From an uncultured Rikenellaceae bacterium (GTDB taxonomy: Bacteria > Bacteroidota > Bacteroidia > Bacteroidales > Rikenellaceae), in contig CAMLTW010000001.1 of assembly GCA_946486375.1 (NCBI GenBank), forward strand, positions 483,609 through 547,608: DNA of 64,000 nt, given 5' to 3'. Below the pieces are notes generated by a model. The model was not told where the DNA came from. It was given only the letters and a program-made list of their open reading frames with translations, and made no database searches. Shown piece by piece: positions 1 to 9,225 of the stretch. Numbering within the stretch: the first letter of the stretch is position 1; each line of letters opens with the position of its first letter. Made by a program: the position numbers and the translations under genes.

Positions 1-36
1 ATCTTCACGATGCGGGGTTTCTTTATTCCAATGGGT

Positions 37-52
37 CGGCCCGGTCGGGCCG
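37..52. other. GC-rich hairpin after susD
   Basis: A perfect inverted repeat (CGGCCC, loop GGTC, GGGCCG) lies just past the stop codon of the minus-strand susD gene. It lacks a clear U-tract on either strand, so it may be only a weak terminator or an RNA-stabilising stem. Whether this glycan locus continues to the left cannot be seen. Confidence 0.35.
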
Positions 53-65
53 TTTCAGTATTCGA

Positions 66-1490
66 TCAGTATCCCGGATTCTGGAGCGGAGCCCACAGTT
101 CGGGGTTCTGGTCGATCACCGTTTCCGGGATGGGCCATACCAGGTTGTGTTCGTCGAAGGACTGGAGGTTTTTCCAAGAGTTCCGCATGACTTCCACGGC
201 CCGTCCGGTACGCTTCAGGTCGAAGAACCGATGGAATTCCATGGCCAGTTCCACGTGCCGTTCATGTTCCACGGCCAGTTCGACGGTGTTGTATTGCGCC
301 GGATAGCCCGTTTCCCCGTACCCGGGAAGCCCGACCCGGTTGCGGACTTCGTTCATGTATTTCGGATCTCCCGTCGCTTCGGTCAGCATTAGGAGTACGT
401 CGGCGTAGCGCAGCACGATGAAGTTGTTGTTCCCCGCTTCCCGTTTTCCGCTGACCGGAGCGTTCCGGTCCACCCATTTGAGCGGGAATCGCGTCGGATC
501 GAATTCTCCTGCGGAAGTCGTCCATCCGTCCTGAATGGAGATGTCGCGGCGCGGATCGCCCGGTTCGTAAGCATTCCACAGGTCGTCCGAAACCTGATTG
601 TGACCGCCTCCCTGGAGGGTGATCATCCCGAGGTTGTTGGCCGGGGTATAAAGCGCCCAGTAGGTACTGTACGGATTTTCCACGCCGCCGAGGTACTGGA
701 TTTCGAAGATGGATTCCTTGCCGTTTTTCTTGTCCATGTCCCACAGGTCTTCGTAAGTGTCGGCCAGTTCGTATTCCTTGTTGTAGATATTCAACAGGGT
801 TTGAGCCGCCTTTTCCTTATCCCCTTTGGTCAGGTAGACTTTTCCCAGCAGCGCATAGGCAGCGCCTTTCGACGGAACCCCTACAGCCCGCACCTGACCT
901 TTCACCGGCAGGTGGTGAATGCAGAACTCCAGATCCTGCATGATCATACCGTAAATACTTTCCACCGAAGCACGCCCCATCTGGTAGGCCTCGGAAATGG
1001 ACATCGTTTTGGTCACGAGCGGCACTCCTCCCCAGATTTGCACCATGTTGAAATAATAAAGCGCCCGCAGGAATTTCATTTCCGCCTGGTATACCTCTTT
1101 TCCCGCAATGTCGGATTTATCCAGTTTTTCGAGGATTTTGTTCATTCGGGTAATCGCTTCGTAGAACTGGTTCCATGCGGCATGCACTTCTCCGTTGTTC
1201 GCTTGGACCTGGCTGTTTTCGAAAGGTTTGTAGTTTCCGGCTCCCTCATCGGTCGTATAGGCGTCGTCCGAGGTCAGTGCTCCGAAAAAGTACATGACAT
1301 TCAGCGAACCGTAGATGGTATGTAGAGTACTGTATGCCGCAACCATAGCCGTCTGGATTTCTTCTTCCGTCCGGTAGAAATCCTCTTCGTTGGCGTTCGA
1401 ATGCGGCGTCAGGTCGAGGAAATCGTTGCCGCAGGAACTCAGCAGCACGGAAGCGGCTGCCGTTAAAAGTATGTATTTTAAACTTTTCAT
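66..1490 (-). CDS. SusD/RagB family outer-membrane nutrient-binding lipoprotein
   Basis: This is a surface glycan-binding lipoprotein of the SusD/RagB family, the lid partner of a SusC TonB-dependent transporter. The 474-residue product starts with a lipoprotein signal ending in LLSSC, so Cys20 should be lipidated. The N-terminal segment 'FLDLTPHSNANEEDF', the TPR-like helical region with 'FLRALYYFNMVQIWGGVPLV' and the C-terminal 'VELAMEFHRFFDLKRTGRA' are typical of the family. It follows its susC by 18 bases on the same strand, so the pair is almost certainly co-transcribed. No glycoside hydrolase is adjacent in the window, so the glycan target cannot be predicted. Confidence 0.95.
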   Translation of the reverse strand: MKSLKYILLTAAASVLLSSCGNDFLDLTPHSNANEEDFYRTEEEIQTAMVAAYSTLHTIYGSLNVMYFFGALTSDDAYTTDEGAGNYKPFENSQVQANNGEVHAAWNQFYEAITRMNKILEKLDKSDIAGKEVYQAEMKFLRALYYFNMVQIWGGVPLVTKTMSISEAYQMGRASVESIYGMIMQDLEFCIHHLPVKGQVRAVGVPSKGAAYALLGKVYLTKGDKEKAAQTLLNIYNKEYELADTYEDLWDMDKKNGKESIFEIQYLGGVENPYSTYWALYTPANNLGMITLQGGGHNQVSDDLWNAYEPGDPRRDISIQDGWTTSAGEFDPTRFPLKWVDRNAPVSGKREAGNNNFIVLRYADVLLMLTEATGDPKYMNEVRNRVGLPGYGETGYPAQYNTVELAVEHERHVELAMEFHRFFDLKRTGRAVEVMRNSWKNLQSFDEHNLVWPIPETVIDQNPELWAPLQNPGY

Positions 1491-1508
1491 GTCGTTCGGA
1501 TAGGTGGT

Positions 1509-4500
1509 TTAAAAGTTAAAGTTGATTCCCATCGTCCATACCCGCGGATTGGGGTAGGCTCCGTAGTCGAAGCCTGTAAAAATACCGGTCTGGAAAGAAC
1601 TGGCTTCGGGGTCGTAATTGGTGTAGTCGCTGAAGACATGCACGTTCTCGATGTTCAGGTAGAGTTTTACAGCCGTGATTCCCAACTTTTGGGTCAGCCG
1701 GTTCGGAAGCGTATAGCCCAGCCGGATGTTTTTGATCCGGACGAACGAACCGTCTTCCACCCAGTAGGAGGAACACTGGTTCTGCATCGAAGTTTCCCCG
1801 TCGCGCGGTTTGTAATGGTGACCGTCGCCCGGTTCGGCTTCCGACTTCCAGAAATTGCTGGCCGATTTGTAAACGCCCCGGTTGGCCCGCCCGATTTTGG
1901 TAAAACGCGCCTGCTGGTTCATGATTTCGCCTCCGTGGGAACCGGTCACCATGACCGACAAATCGAAATTCTTGTACATGAACGTATTGGTCATCCCCCA
2001 GGTAAAATCGGGCTGGTAGTTCCCGATGATCGTCCGGTCGTAAGAATTGACCACGCCGTCCGGGCCTTTGCCGTCCGGGCCGTTCACGTCGCGAACGCGC
2101 GGGTCGCCCGCTTCGCTTTTGTCATAAACCGGATATTGTGTCAGTTCCGCTTCGCTCATGATCACTCCGTCCAGCTGGTAGCCGTAATAGTTTCCCAGCG
2201 GTTGTCCCACTTCGATCAGGATGTTGCAACTGTTGTTGCCCTTTTGGATGGGAGCGTCGTTCTGCCCCAGTTTGAGCACCTTGTTCCGGTTTCCGGAAAT
2301 GTTGAAGTCGGTGTTCCATTTGAATTCCCCGACCAGGTTACGGGAAGAAATCTGAAGTTCCATCCCCTGGTTCTGCAACTGTCCGACGTTGGTCAGCGAG
2401 GACGTGAAGCCGAGGATGCCCGGAATCGGTACGTCCAACAGCAGGTCTTTGGTTTTCGAGTAATAGTAATCGTACGTGACGCTCAGTCGGTTATTGAAGA
2501 ACGAAGCGTCGAACCCGATGTTCACCTGTCCCGTCTTTTCCCATTTCAGCTTTTTGTCAGCGAAATTCTGGGGGTACATGCCGCTGATTTTTTTGCCGTC
2601 GAGCACGTACGAGTCGTAACCGAGGGTGGCGATTGCGCCGTAGTTCGGAATCTGGTTGTTCCCGGTCATCCCGTAGCTGGCCCGAAGTTTCAGGTTGTCC
2701 AGCCAGGAAGACGCGTTTTTCAGGAACGGTTCTTCCGAAAGGCGCCAGCCCACCGAAGCCGAGGGGAAGTAACCCCACCGGTTGTCGGCTCCGAAACGGG
2801 AACAACCGTCCGCCCGAATCGCTCCCGAAAGCAGGTATTTGCCTTTGTAGGCATAAGTGGCCCGGGCCAGATAGGAAATCATCGACCATTCGTTCCGGGT
2901 GGAACCGGCATTCGAGATGGTGGTGGCTGCGTTCATCGTCTTCACCAGGTCGTTGGGAAAACCGGCTCCGGTTTTCTGGCTGTTGTCCACCCGCTGTTTT
3001 TGGGCGGTGTAACCGATCAGACCCGTTACGGCATGGTCGCCGAACGTGCCGTTATAGTTCAGCGTGTTTTCCCACACCCAGTTGAAGAGCGACTGGCTCC
3101 GTTCGTTCGCTTCTGCGGCCCGGTACTGTTCGTGTCCGTAATTCTGGCCTTTGTTCCGGTAATCGTGGTAGAACTGGTCGTCGATGTTTCCGCTGAGGCT
3201 GGTGCGGAAGGTAAGCCCCGGCAGGATGTTGTAGTCCAAGAATGCGGTGGCCAGCACGTTGTTTCCGATCTTTTCGTTTTCAGATTCCCGCGTAAAGGCA
3301 TAGGGGTGCCAGAGCTGGAAACTGTAAGGCTGGAAAACGTTCCAGATGGAATTGGGGTCGCGGTGGCTCAGGGTTCCGTTTTCCGTATAAACCGGGAAAA
3401 GGGGGTCGGACTGCAGGGCGAAGCTGACCGCGTCCGATTTGCCGCTTGCCCCGAACATCTGACTTCTGCTTCGGGCATAGGAAACGTTCACTCCCGCACT
3501 GAAGTGATCGGAGAATTGGTGCCGGATATTGCTCCGAAGGCTTAACCGATCGTAGTAACTGTTGTCGACCACCCCTTCCGAGTCGAGATAACCTCCCGAA
3601 ATCATGAACTGGGTCTTTTCGTTTCCTCCGGAAGCCGATGCCTGTACGTTATGAGTAAAGGCCGTACGGAACAAAACGTCCTGCCAGTCGGTTCCCATTC
3701 CGATCCGTTCGAGCCATTCGGGGTCGTCGAACATCCAGGGAATCTGCCGGTTCAGCGGACGATCTTCCATAGGCACGTTCGGGTTCATTCCCTTGATCTT
3801 GCACTCGGTGAGCCACGTATTGTTTCGGTAATGACGGGTGAATTCTATGAATTCCGGTGCGTTCATCATTTCGATTCTGCGGTTTACTTCCGAAATACCG
3901 AATTCATAGGACGCATCCACACGGGTTTTGCCCGCTTTTCCCTGCCTGGTGGTGATGAGCACTACTCCGTTGGCTCCGCGGGAACCGTAAATGGCGGCGG
4001 AGGAAGCATCTTTCAGGATTTCCACCGATTCGATGTCGGCCGGATTGATGTTGTTCAGCGGATTCATGTTGTATTCCAGTTCCTTGGAACCGTACTGCCC
4101 GTTGCCAATCGGCGTAGCGTCCTCGATGGGTACGCCGTCGATCACGTACAGCGGCGTGGTTCCCGAAGTGATGGAGGAAGCGCCCCGCACCCGGATGGAC
4201 GGCGCCATGCCCGGAGCCCCGGAAGACTGGGTGATGTTGACCCCCGGCAGTTGTCCCGCGAGAGACTGCATCACATTGCTGTAAGAGCGTTCCTTGATCT
4301 TTTCCGAAGAAACGGAAGCTACGGCTCCAGTCAGGTCGCGTTTGCGTACGGTGCCGTATCCGACCACCACCACTTCGTCGATTTCCTGCGTATCTTCGGT
4401 CAGTACGACGTTAACCGTGGTCAGGGCGCCCGGCGTTTCTTCCCGATCGCTGTAACCGATGAATTTGAATTGCAAAACCCCTCCCTTCGGAACGTTCAGT

Positions 4501-4736
4501 TCATACCGGCCTTCGCCGTCGGTGGTGGTTCCCGTGGTGGTTCCTTTGACCAGGACACTTACCCCCGGCAAGTTGTTTCCCCTTTCGTCCGTCACTTTTC
4601 CGGTTATTTTTGACGTTTGGGCGCATACGGTCGAAGCGAAGAACAGGAAGACCAGTGTCCACAGCGTTCGGTTTCGTTTCCGTTTGCCGACGTCAGCCGG
4701 TTTTCTTCGGGCCGGTTCTGAAGTAGCGTTTTTCAT
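1509..4736 (-). CDS. SusC/RagA family TonB-linked outer-membrane transporter
   Basis: This 1075-residue protein is a TonB-dependent outer-membrane channel importing oligosaccharides with the SusD encoded downstream. After a positively charged leader and signal peptide (to about residue 40, ending FASTVCAQ) comes a carboxypeptidase-regulatory-like domain ('ITGKVTDERGNNLPGVSVLV'). A TonB-box-like stretch ('EIDEVVVVGYGTVRKRDL') and a plug domain with 'GVNITQSSGAPG' and 'VEILKDASSAAIYGSRGANG' follow, then a long beta-barrel ending in aromatic residues (GINFNF). All hallmarks of the SusC class are present. The N-terminus is longer and more basic than usual; the ATG at 4736 is the only good start. 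No full TAnnTTTG promoter was found upstream. Confidence 0.96.
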   Translation of the reverse strand: MKNATSEPARRKPADVGKRKRNRTLWTLVFLFFASTVCAQTSKITGKVTDERGNNLPGVSVLVKGTTTGTTTDGEGRYELNVPKGGVLQFKFIGYSDREETPGALTTVNVVLTEDTQEIDEVVVVGYGTVRKRDLTGAVASVSSEKIKERSYSNVMQSLAGQLPGVNITQSSGAPGMAPSIRVRGASSITSGTTPLYVIDGVPIEDATPIGNGQYGSKELEYNMNPLNNINPADIESVEILKDASSAAIYGSRGANGVVLITTRQGKAGKTRVDASYEFGISEVNRRIEMMNAPEFIEFTRHYRNNTWLTECKIKGMNPNVPMEDRPLNRQIPWMFDDPEWLERIGMGTDWQDVLFRTAFTHNVQASASGGNEKTQFMISGGYLDSEGVVDNSYYDRLSLRSNIRHQFSDHFSAGVNVSYARSRSQMFGASGKSDAVSFALQSDPLFPVYTENGTLSHRDPNSIWNVFQPYSFQLWHPYAFTRESENEKIGNNVLATAFLDYNILPGLTFRTSLSGNIDDQFYHDYRNKGQNYGHEQYRAAEANERSQSLFNWVWENTLNYNGTFGDHAVTGLIGYTAQKQRVDNSQKTGAGFPNDLVKTMNAATTISNAGSTRNEWSMISYLARATYAYKGKYLLSGAIRADGCSRFGADNRWGYFPSASVGWRLSEEPFLKNASSWLDNLKLRASYGMTGNNQIPNYGAIATLGYDSYVLDGKKISGMYPQNFADKKLKWEKTGQVNIGFDASFFNNRLSVTYDYYYSKTKDLLLDVPIPGILGFTSSLTNVGQLQNQGMELQISSRNLVGEFKWNTDFNISGNRNKVLKLGQNDAPIQKGNNSCNILIEVGQPLGNYYGYQLDGVIMSEAELTQYPVYDKSEAGDPRVRDVNGPDGKGPDGVVNSYDRTIIGNYQPDFTWGMTNTFMYKNFDLSVMVTGSHGGEIMNQQARFTKIGRANRGVYKSASNFWKSEAEPGDGHHYKPRDGETSMQNQCSSYWVEDGSFVRIKNIRLGYTLPNRLTQKLGITAVKLYLNIENVHVFSDYTNYDPEASSFQTGIFTGFDYGAYPNPRVWTMGINFNF

Positions 4737-5259
4737 AATAGATTTAAGTTTAGTGTTAGTAGTATGTAATTTTAGGTGGGTATTCGTAAAGCCATGTTAT
4801 CGGTTTTGGGTTATTCTGTCTGTTTGCGGTTTTGAATGATTCCGTTTCTACTCAAGGGAATAATCCTTCAAATAACCCGACGAAAATAATAATAAATTCC
4901 GGAACAAACAATTCCTGATTCTCGGAACATTTAACTGCCCCGCTATCAGATACAACGCATTTATAATTCAGTGTCAACTCGTTAAGAAACGATACGTCAT
5001 TTTATTGGAACGAAAAAAAAGACATTTTTTCTGTTTTCGTTATCCCGGAAATCCCGGTCTTTTTTACAGATAATCCCGTTCTTTTGTTTTCGTCTGGAAA
5101 GAAAGGTACGCTCGATGAAGGGGGGGTAACCGTCAAAGAATGGTTGGAAAAAGGTTTTTTCGGTCAGGAAGGAAAAAGAGCGTTTAAAGACGAGCTGACG
5201 GAAGATGGAAAAGGCGGATTTTGCCTTTTAGGGAATGGAAAAGCAGAGGCGAACTTGCG
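4737..5259. other. AT-rich gene-free region upstream of susC
   Basis: This stretch of about 520 bases is markedly richer in A and T than its surroundings and carries no credible ORF. It lies between the start of the susC gene (minus) and the 3' end of the glycosyltransferase gene (minus), so it should contain the susC promoter and 5' leader. I found no exact minus-strand TAnnTTTG element. Short A and T runs around 5025-5100 are the only obvious structure. Confidence 0.6.
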
Positions 5260-6045
5260 TTAGTTCTTTCGTTGTTCCGGACAGAAAAGCGTTTCTCCTG
5301 CCTGCAAGCGCCAGGTTTTGGTGATGCGCTGGAATACCTCGAGGGCCCGGATGGAAGCGATCATGAATCCCGCTTTCCCGTCCAGAAAACCGCCTTGGAA
5401 AATGTAGTGCCTCAAAAAGCGGTGGGGCGGTTTGAAAAGCATTTTGATAAAAGAGGGGTTGTACCCTTGCTCGTACATGTCCAGGGCTTTCAACGTGGAA
5501 TAGTGATCCACCTTTTTCATCATGGATTCGTAGTCCTTGTAAGTCTTATGCAGGATTCTTCCCCGGAGTTTCCGGATCGGCAGGTGCTGCGTGTCCGGCG
5601 TTTCATGTACGCGGGTGCGGCGGTAACGGATCCGGCGCGGGAACAGCCGGATGACCCGATCGTTCTGTACGCCGCTGAACCGGAGTTTTTTCCCCATGAA
5701 ATAATTGTCCCGCCCGATGGAATAGACGGCATCGGCAGGACCCTGTGCGACGATTTCCCGGATTTCCTTTCCGAGTCCTTCCGGAATCGTTTCGTCCGCA
5801 TCCAGTACGAGTACCCATTCATGCGCAGCCTGTTCGATGCCAAAATTCTTCTGCGCGGAAAAGTTGTCGAATTCCCGCCGGAAGATTTTGTCCGTGTAAC
5901 GGGCGGCGATTTCCACGGTTCGGTCGGTGCTTCCTCCGTCCACCAGCACGATCTCACCGGCGAAAGCGACCGAGTCGAGTGCGCTCTGTATGTTATGTTC
6001 CTCGTTGTAGGTAATCACAACGACCGTGAGTTGAACTGTCGACAT
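5260..6045 (-). CDS. Family 2 glycosyltransferase (WaaE/KdtX-like)
   Basis: This is a 261-residue GT-A fold inverting glycosyltransferase, probably adding a sugar to lipopolysaccharide core or a related surface glycan at the cytoplasmic face. I chose the ATG at 6045 because the family begins directly with 'LTVVVITYNEEHNIQSALDS'; the frame stays open upstream but that part has no family resemblance. Seen motifs are the nucleotide-binding 'VLVDGGSTDRTVEIA' and the metal-binding 'WVLVLDADETIPEG'. 'RRTRVHETP' and the C-terminal 'YSTLKALDMYEQGY' region resemble the WaaE/KdtX group. It is divergent from the O-antigen ligase-like gene, which supports a surface-glycan role. The acceptor is unknown. 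Confidence 0.9.
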   Translation of the reverse strand: MSTVQLTVVVITYNEEHNIQSALDSVAFAGEIVLVDGGSTDRTVEIAARYTDKIFRREFDNFSAQKNFGIEQAAHEWVLVLDADETIPEGLGKEIREIVAQGPADAVYSIGRDNYFMGKKLRFSGVQNDRVIRLFPRRIRYRRTRVHETPDTQHLPIRKLRGRILHKTYKDYESMMKKVDHYSTLKALDMYEQGYNPSFIKMLFKPPHRFLRHYIFQGGFLDGKAGFMIASIRALEVFQRITKTWRLQAGETLFCPEQRKN

Positions 6046-6225
6046 CGTATGCTCCGAATAGGTACCTATGGTATTTCGATGAAATAAATTACTTCTATAA
6101 ATGTTCTGAATAGTGGCCAAATATACACAAAAATTGCGGGAAATGAAAAATACGGGAAAAATCCTTTGCCATCGTCCGAAAGATGAAAACTTTCCGCAAC
6201 AGGTGTGTGCAGGCCGGACGAATTC

Positions 6226-6257
6226 TTTGGCTTTGTGTCCGGCCTGCACTATCTTTG
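6226..6257 (+). promoter_or_regulatory. Bacteroidetes-type promoter for ligase/fetAB operon
   Basis: A -33 TTTG at 6226-6229 and a -7 TATCTTTG at 6250-6257 are separated by 20 bases, the spacing expected for the Bacteroidetes primary sigma factor. Transcription would start near 6264, which supports the ATG at 6285 and excludes upstream in-frame starts for the following gene. Confidence 0.7.
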
Positions 6258-6284
6258 CGGACGAATTTAATCCTTCCCGAACCG

Positions 6285-7550
6285 ATGAAGAACGATCCGA
6301 ACGGTCAGTCCGCCGGTTACCTGCATTTTACGGTGCTGGTTCCGCTTGCGCTTTTTCTGTTTTTTCTTCCCTGGAGTCTGAAATGGAGCAATCTTTTCCT
6401 GCTGGCCGCGGGCGGAATCTTCTTCGGTCAGTACCTGTTTTTGTATAAGGAATACGGCCCTTTCGACCGGAAAAGATGGGGCGGCCTTTTTTCTTCCGTA
6501 TTCGTGTTCTACCTCTTGGTTCCGCTTTCCCTGCTTTATACGGCTTATCCGGGAGAGGCGGTGAAATTCCTCGAATACCGGGCGGCCATGCTTTTCATCC
6601 CGCTGATGTTTTTTTCCGGTTTCCGGATGAATCGACGGGAAACCGAATGGGTGCTGGCCGGGCTGGTGGCGGGCGTCCTGTTGCGGGTGATGTGGTTCTA
6701 CGGCTTGATGGCATACGGCTTGGCTTCGGGACGGCTTGGAGGGAACCTGACGTTTTCTCCGGTCAATGCGCTCGATCCGTGGCTGCACTCGCACCGCACT
6801 TACCTTTCGTTTTACTTCCTGCTGGCATTGACTGCAGTGGTTACGAGCCGGCATGTCCGGTATCCGTTCTGGTTCAAAGCCGTTTGCGGCGTATTGATGC
6901 TGACGGCCGTTTTCCTGTTCGAGTCCCGGGTGCTGATCGGTCTGGGCATACTGCTTCCGCTGGTGTGGCCTTTTCTGGCGGAACGGGGAGGCCGGGTATG
7001 GCGCAGAGCGGCCGTTTGCTGGGGCATCATGATCGTTTCCCTGGGACTTTCCGCAGCCGGAGGAAGTTTCCGGGTGATGGAAGCGCGTTTCGACGAAACG
7101 GCCTATGAACTGGCTTCGGATGGTGTGGCCGGAGGCGATGGAAAATACGATTACGATTCCCGCGCTTCCCGCTGGAAGGCGGCTGTCGAACTGATTGCGC
7201 GTCGCCCGTTGGCCGGTTACGGTTCCGGCGGAGAAAAGGAAGCGTTGAGGACGGTTTATGAGCGGGAACACCTCGACTGGTCGGCACACCACAGTCTCGA
7301 TGTACACAACCAGTTTCTGAGCTTTGCGCTCGAAAACGGGGTGCTGGCCGCTTTGTTTTATCTTTACATGTTGCTTCTGCTGTTTTTCGGAGGCTGGCGG
7401 CGCAGGGACTGGCTCATCGTGATTTTCGCTTTCATTTGCGGGACGATGAGCCTTTTTGAAAACATCCTCAACGTGAACTGGATGATCACCCTGTTCTCTT
7501 TTCTTTCGACCCTCTTCGTTTTTCGTATCGTTACCCGACAGGATGATTGA
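6285..7550 (+). CDS. O-antigen ligase/polymerase-like multispanning membrane protein
   Basis: This is a polytopic inner-membrane protein of 421 residues with about ten to twelve hydrophobic segments. A large periplasmic loop in the C-terminal half contains 'DSRASRWKAAVELIARRPLAGYGSG', then 'HHSLDVHNQFLSFALENGVLA'. The R-x3-W ... G-x-G ... H-N-x(2-3)-L pattern is characteristic of the Wzy_C/WaaL O-antigen ligase superfamily, which transfers glycan chains from undecaprenyl diphosphate to an acceptor. Start 6285 is chosen because the predicted promoter ends at 6257. The stop overlaps the start of the next gene, so translation is probably coupled. The exact donor and acceptor cannot be told; polymerase and ligase members look alike. 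Confidence 0.85.
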   Translation: MKNDPNGQSAGYLHFTVLVPLALFLFFLPWSLKWSNLFLLAAGGIFFGQYLFLYKEYGPFDRKRWGGLFSSVFVFYLLVPLSLLYTAYPGEAVKFLEYRAAMLFIPLMFFSGFRMNRRETEWVLAGLVAGVLLRVMWFYGLMAYGLASGRLGGNLTFSPVNALDPWLHSHRTYLSFYFLLALTAVVTSRHVRYPFWFKAVCGVLMLTAVFLFESRVLIGLGILLPLVWPFLAERGGRVWRRAAVCWGIMIVSLGLSAAGGSFRVMEARFDETAYELASDGVAGGDGKYDYDSRASRWKAAVELIARRPLAGYGSGGEKEALRTVYEREHLDWSAHHSLDVHNQFLSFALENGVLAALFYLYMLLLLFFGGWRRRDWLIVIFAFICGTMSLFENILNVNWMITLFSFLSTLFVFRIVTRQDD

Positions 7551-8172
7551 GTTCGACCGCATATCCGTCCGCTACGATGCGGAGAAGGTGCTCACGGACT
7601 TTTCAGCGAAAATACCCGCCGGTGAAAAAGTCGTGTTTACCGGGGCTTCGGGTGCGGGGAAAAGCACCCTGTTTCATGCCTTGTTGGGGTTCGTGCCGCT
7701 TTCGGGCGGAGAGATCCGCGTGGACGGGCTGAAGCTGGATGCCGGAAGCGTCGGCCGCTTGCGAAGCCGGATGTCATGGCTGCCGCAGGAACTTTCCCTG
7801 GGGCTGGATACCGTTCGGGAGCTGGTGTTCTATCCGTTCGGGTTCCGCGGCAACCGGGAAAGGCGTCCTTCCGAAAGCCGGGTGAAGGAATGTCTCGAGA
7901 GACTGTTGCTGCCCCCGTCCGTGCTGGATAAGCGCCTGGACGAAATTTCCGGAGGACAGAAACAGCGGGTGGCGCTGGCCTCGGTGCTGCTGCTCGGGCG
8001 GGAAATCATCCTGCTGGACGAACCCACTTCGGCGCTCGACGATGCTTCGGCCGAAGCGGTAGCTTTGCAGATGAAGGAATTGGAAGGAACGACTGTGCTG
8101 TCGGTGTCGCACGACAACCGCTGGGCGGAACGGATGGAGCGGCGGATCGAAATCATTAAATCGAACGGATGA
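7543..8172 (+). CDS. fetA: ABC transporter ATPase, FetA/YbbL-like
   Basis: This 209-residue ATPase subunit is probably the motor of a two-component inner-membrane exporter with the next gene. Walker A is 'GASGAGKST', the signature is 'ISGGQKQRVALASVLL' and Walker B is 'EIILLDEPTSALDD', followed by the switch His in 'LSVSHDNRW'. The gene overlaps the preceding ligase gene by 8 bases and the following permease gene by 4 bases, indicating a tight operon. In Escherichia coli the FetA-FetB pair is implicated in iron efflux during oxidative stress; applying that substrate here is inference from the FetB-family partner. Confidence 0.88.
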   Translation: MIEFDRISVRYDAEKVLTDFSAKIPAGEKVVFTGASGAGKSTLFHALLGFVPLSGGEIRVDGLKLDAGSVGRLRSRMSWLPQELSLGLDTVRELVFYPFGFRGNRERRPSESRVKECLERLLLPPSVLDKRLDEISGGQKQRVALASVLLLGREIILLDEPTSALDDASAEAVALQMKELEGTTVLSVSHDNRWAERMERRIEIIKSNG

Positions 8173-8960
8173 TGGGAGCGGAAGACATCGGATGGGGGAA
8201 TCTGGCTGCGGGATATGTATTGCTGTTCGTACCCCTGTTGATTTTTCGGTATTACCGGACGGGAATGATCCGGAGCACGCTCGTTTCCATGGCCCGCATG
8301 TCGGTACAACTGCTCCTGGTCGCTTTGTACCTGGAGGTGATTTTCCGACTGAACAATCCGTGGCTGAATACGGGATGGGTGACGGTGATGATTCTGGCGA
8401 CGGCGTGGACGGTTATCGGGCGTGTCCGGCTTTCTCCGCGCTATCTGTTCGTGCCGGTATTTCTGGCAGTGCTGTTTTCCCTGACTGCCGTGGATGCGTA
8501 TTTGCTGGGGGCGGTGTTGCGCCTCAATTTCATTTTCGATGCCCGTTATTTCATTCCCATTACGGGGATGCTGATCGGTAACAGCCTTACGGCCGTGATC
8601 GTATCTTTCGACAGCTTCTTCGGAAGCCTGACCCGACAGCAGACCACCTATCGTTTCGGACTGGCCAACGGCGCCACCCGGCAGGAATCGCTCCGTATTT
8701 TCATCCGGGAAGCCATTCGCCGTGCCATGAATCCGACGATCGCTTCCACGGCGGTGATGGGACTGGTTTCGCTGCCGGGCATGATGACGGGGCAGATTCT
8801 GGGCGGAAGCGATCCCTCGGTCGCCATCAAGTATCAGATTCTGATCATGATTTCGATTTTCGTTTCGACGCTCCTCTCGCTCGTGATTTCCCTGAACCTG
8901 TGCAGCCGGTTCGTTTTCGACCGGTTCGACAATCTGAAATCTTCCGTTTTCCGACGCTGA
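8169..8960 (+). CDS. fetB: ABC transporter permease, FetB/YbbM (UPF0014) family
   Basis: This 263-residue inner-membrane permease has about seven hydrophobic segments. Family features include 'YFIPITGMLIGNSLTAVIVS', the 'RFGLANGATRQESLRIFIRE' coupling region, and 'IASTAVMGLVSLPGMMTGQI' followed by 'GSDPSVAIKYQILIM'. These place it with FetB/YbbM putative iron exporters. The ATG at 8169 overlaps the fetA stop; a second ATG at 8172 is equally possible. A GC stem and a short hairpin follow the stop. It forms a complete transporter with the ATPase encoded upstream. Confidence 0.88.
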   Translation: MMGAEDIGWGNLAAGYVLLFVPLLIFRYYRTGMIRSTLVSMARMSVQLLLVALYLEVIFRLNNPWLNTGWVTVMILATAWTVIGRVRLSPRYLFVPVFLAVLFSLTAVDAYLLGAVLRLNFIFDARYFIPITGMLIGNSLTAVIVSFDSFFGSLTRQQTTYRFGLANGATRQESLRIFIREAIRRAMNPTIASTAVMGLVSLPGMMTGQILGGSDPSVAIKYQILIMISIFVSTLLSLVISLNLCSRFVFDRFDNLKSSVFRR

Positions 8961-8983
8961 CCCGGTGCCGCCGTGCCGGGACG

Positions 8984-9003
8984 AGCCGAAAAAACGGCTT
9001 TTT
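8984..9003 (+). terminator. Short intrinsic terminator after fetB
   Basis: AGCCG (8984-8988), an A6 loop and CGGCT (8995-8999) run into a T stretch ending at 9003. Another CCCGG/CCGGG stem lies just upstream. The stem is short, so efficiency is uncertain. Confidence 0.5.
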
Positions 9004-9027
9004 GCCCGGAAATGTAAAATCTTTTAC

Positions 9028-9035
9028 TATATTTG
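9028..9035 (+). promoter_or_regulatory. -7 promoter element of trpB2 leader
   Basis: TATATTTG matches the TAnnTTTG -7 consensus. A TTTG at 9001-9004 could be the -33 element, but the gap of 23 bases is longer than the usual 19-21. Transcription would begin near 9042, ten bases before the leader ORF. Confidence 0.6.
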
Positions 9036-9051
9036 CGAAAATAAAAACGGA

Positions 9052-9129
9052 ATGTTCATGCGGCATGGTTTTTCCAAATATTGGCGTCGCCGGAAATCGG
9101 CCTGTAAAGTGAAGGAAGCAGCGTTGTAA
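9052..9129 (+). CDS. Putative trpB2 attenuator leader peptide, 25 aa
   Basis: This short ORF between the promoter and the attenuator encodes MFMRHGFSKYW followed by RRRKSACKVKEAAL. It has one Trp codon at position 11 (9082-9084). A ribosome stalled there would leave bases 9114-9123 free to form the antiterminator. A ribosome reaching the stop at 9127-9129 would mask them. That geometry, not similarity to a known peptide, is the evidence for a leader role. A single Trp codon is few for a tryptophan sensor, so the signal amino acid is unproven. Two in-frame ATGs (9052, 9058) are possible. Confidence 0.5.
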   Translation: MFMRHGFSKYWRRRKSACKVKEAAL

Positions 9130-9201
9130 GGGCGGCGTACACCGTATGAAACGAAGGATGAATGACGAGCCTGTTGCTTTCCCGCAACGGGTTCTTTTTT
9201 T
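9114..9201 (+). promoter_or_regulatory. Transcription attenuator (terminator/antiterminator) before trpB2
   Basis: The terminator has an 11-bp stem, GAGCCTGTTGC (9167-9177) with GCAACGGGTTC (9184-9194), a loop of TTTCCC and a T7 run at 9195-9201. It stands between the promoter and trpB2, so it must be conditional. A competing pairing of GGAAGCAGCG (9114-9123) with TGTTGCTTTC (9172-9181) gives ten contiguous pairs including three G-U and would dismantle the terminator arm. The competing arm lies inside the leader ORF just before its stop codon, as in classical amino-acid attenuators. Confidence 0.7.
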
Positions 9202-9225
9202 GCGAAACCCGATAAAAATACGAAT

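Noticed and set aside
6267..7562. A 431-codon minus-strand open frame opposite the O-antigen ligase-like gene
   Set aside because: The plus-strand frame has a consensus promoter, membrane-helix pattern and family motifs, while the minus frame is a compositional shadow rich in Gln, His and Arg.
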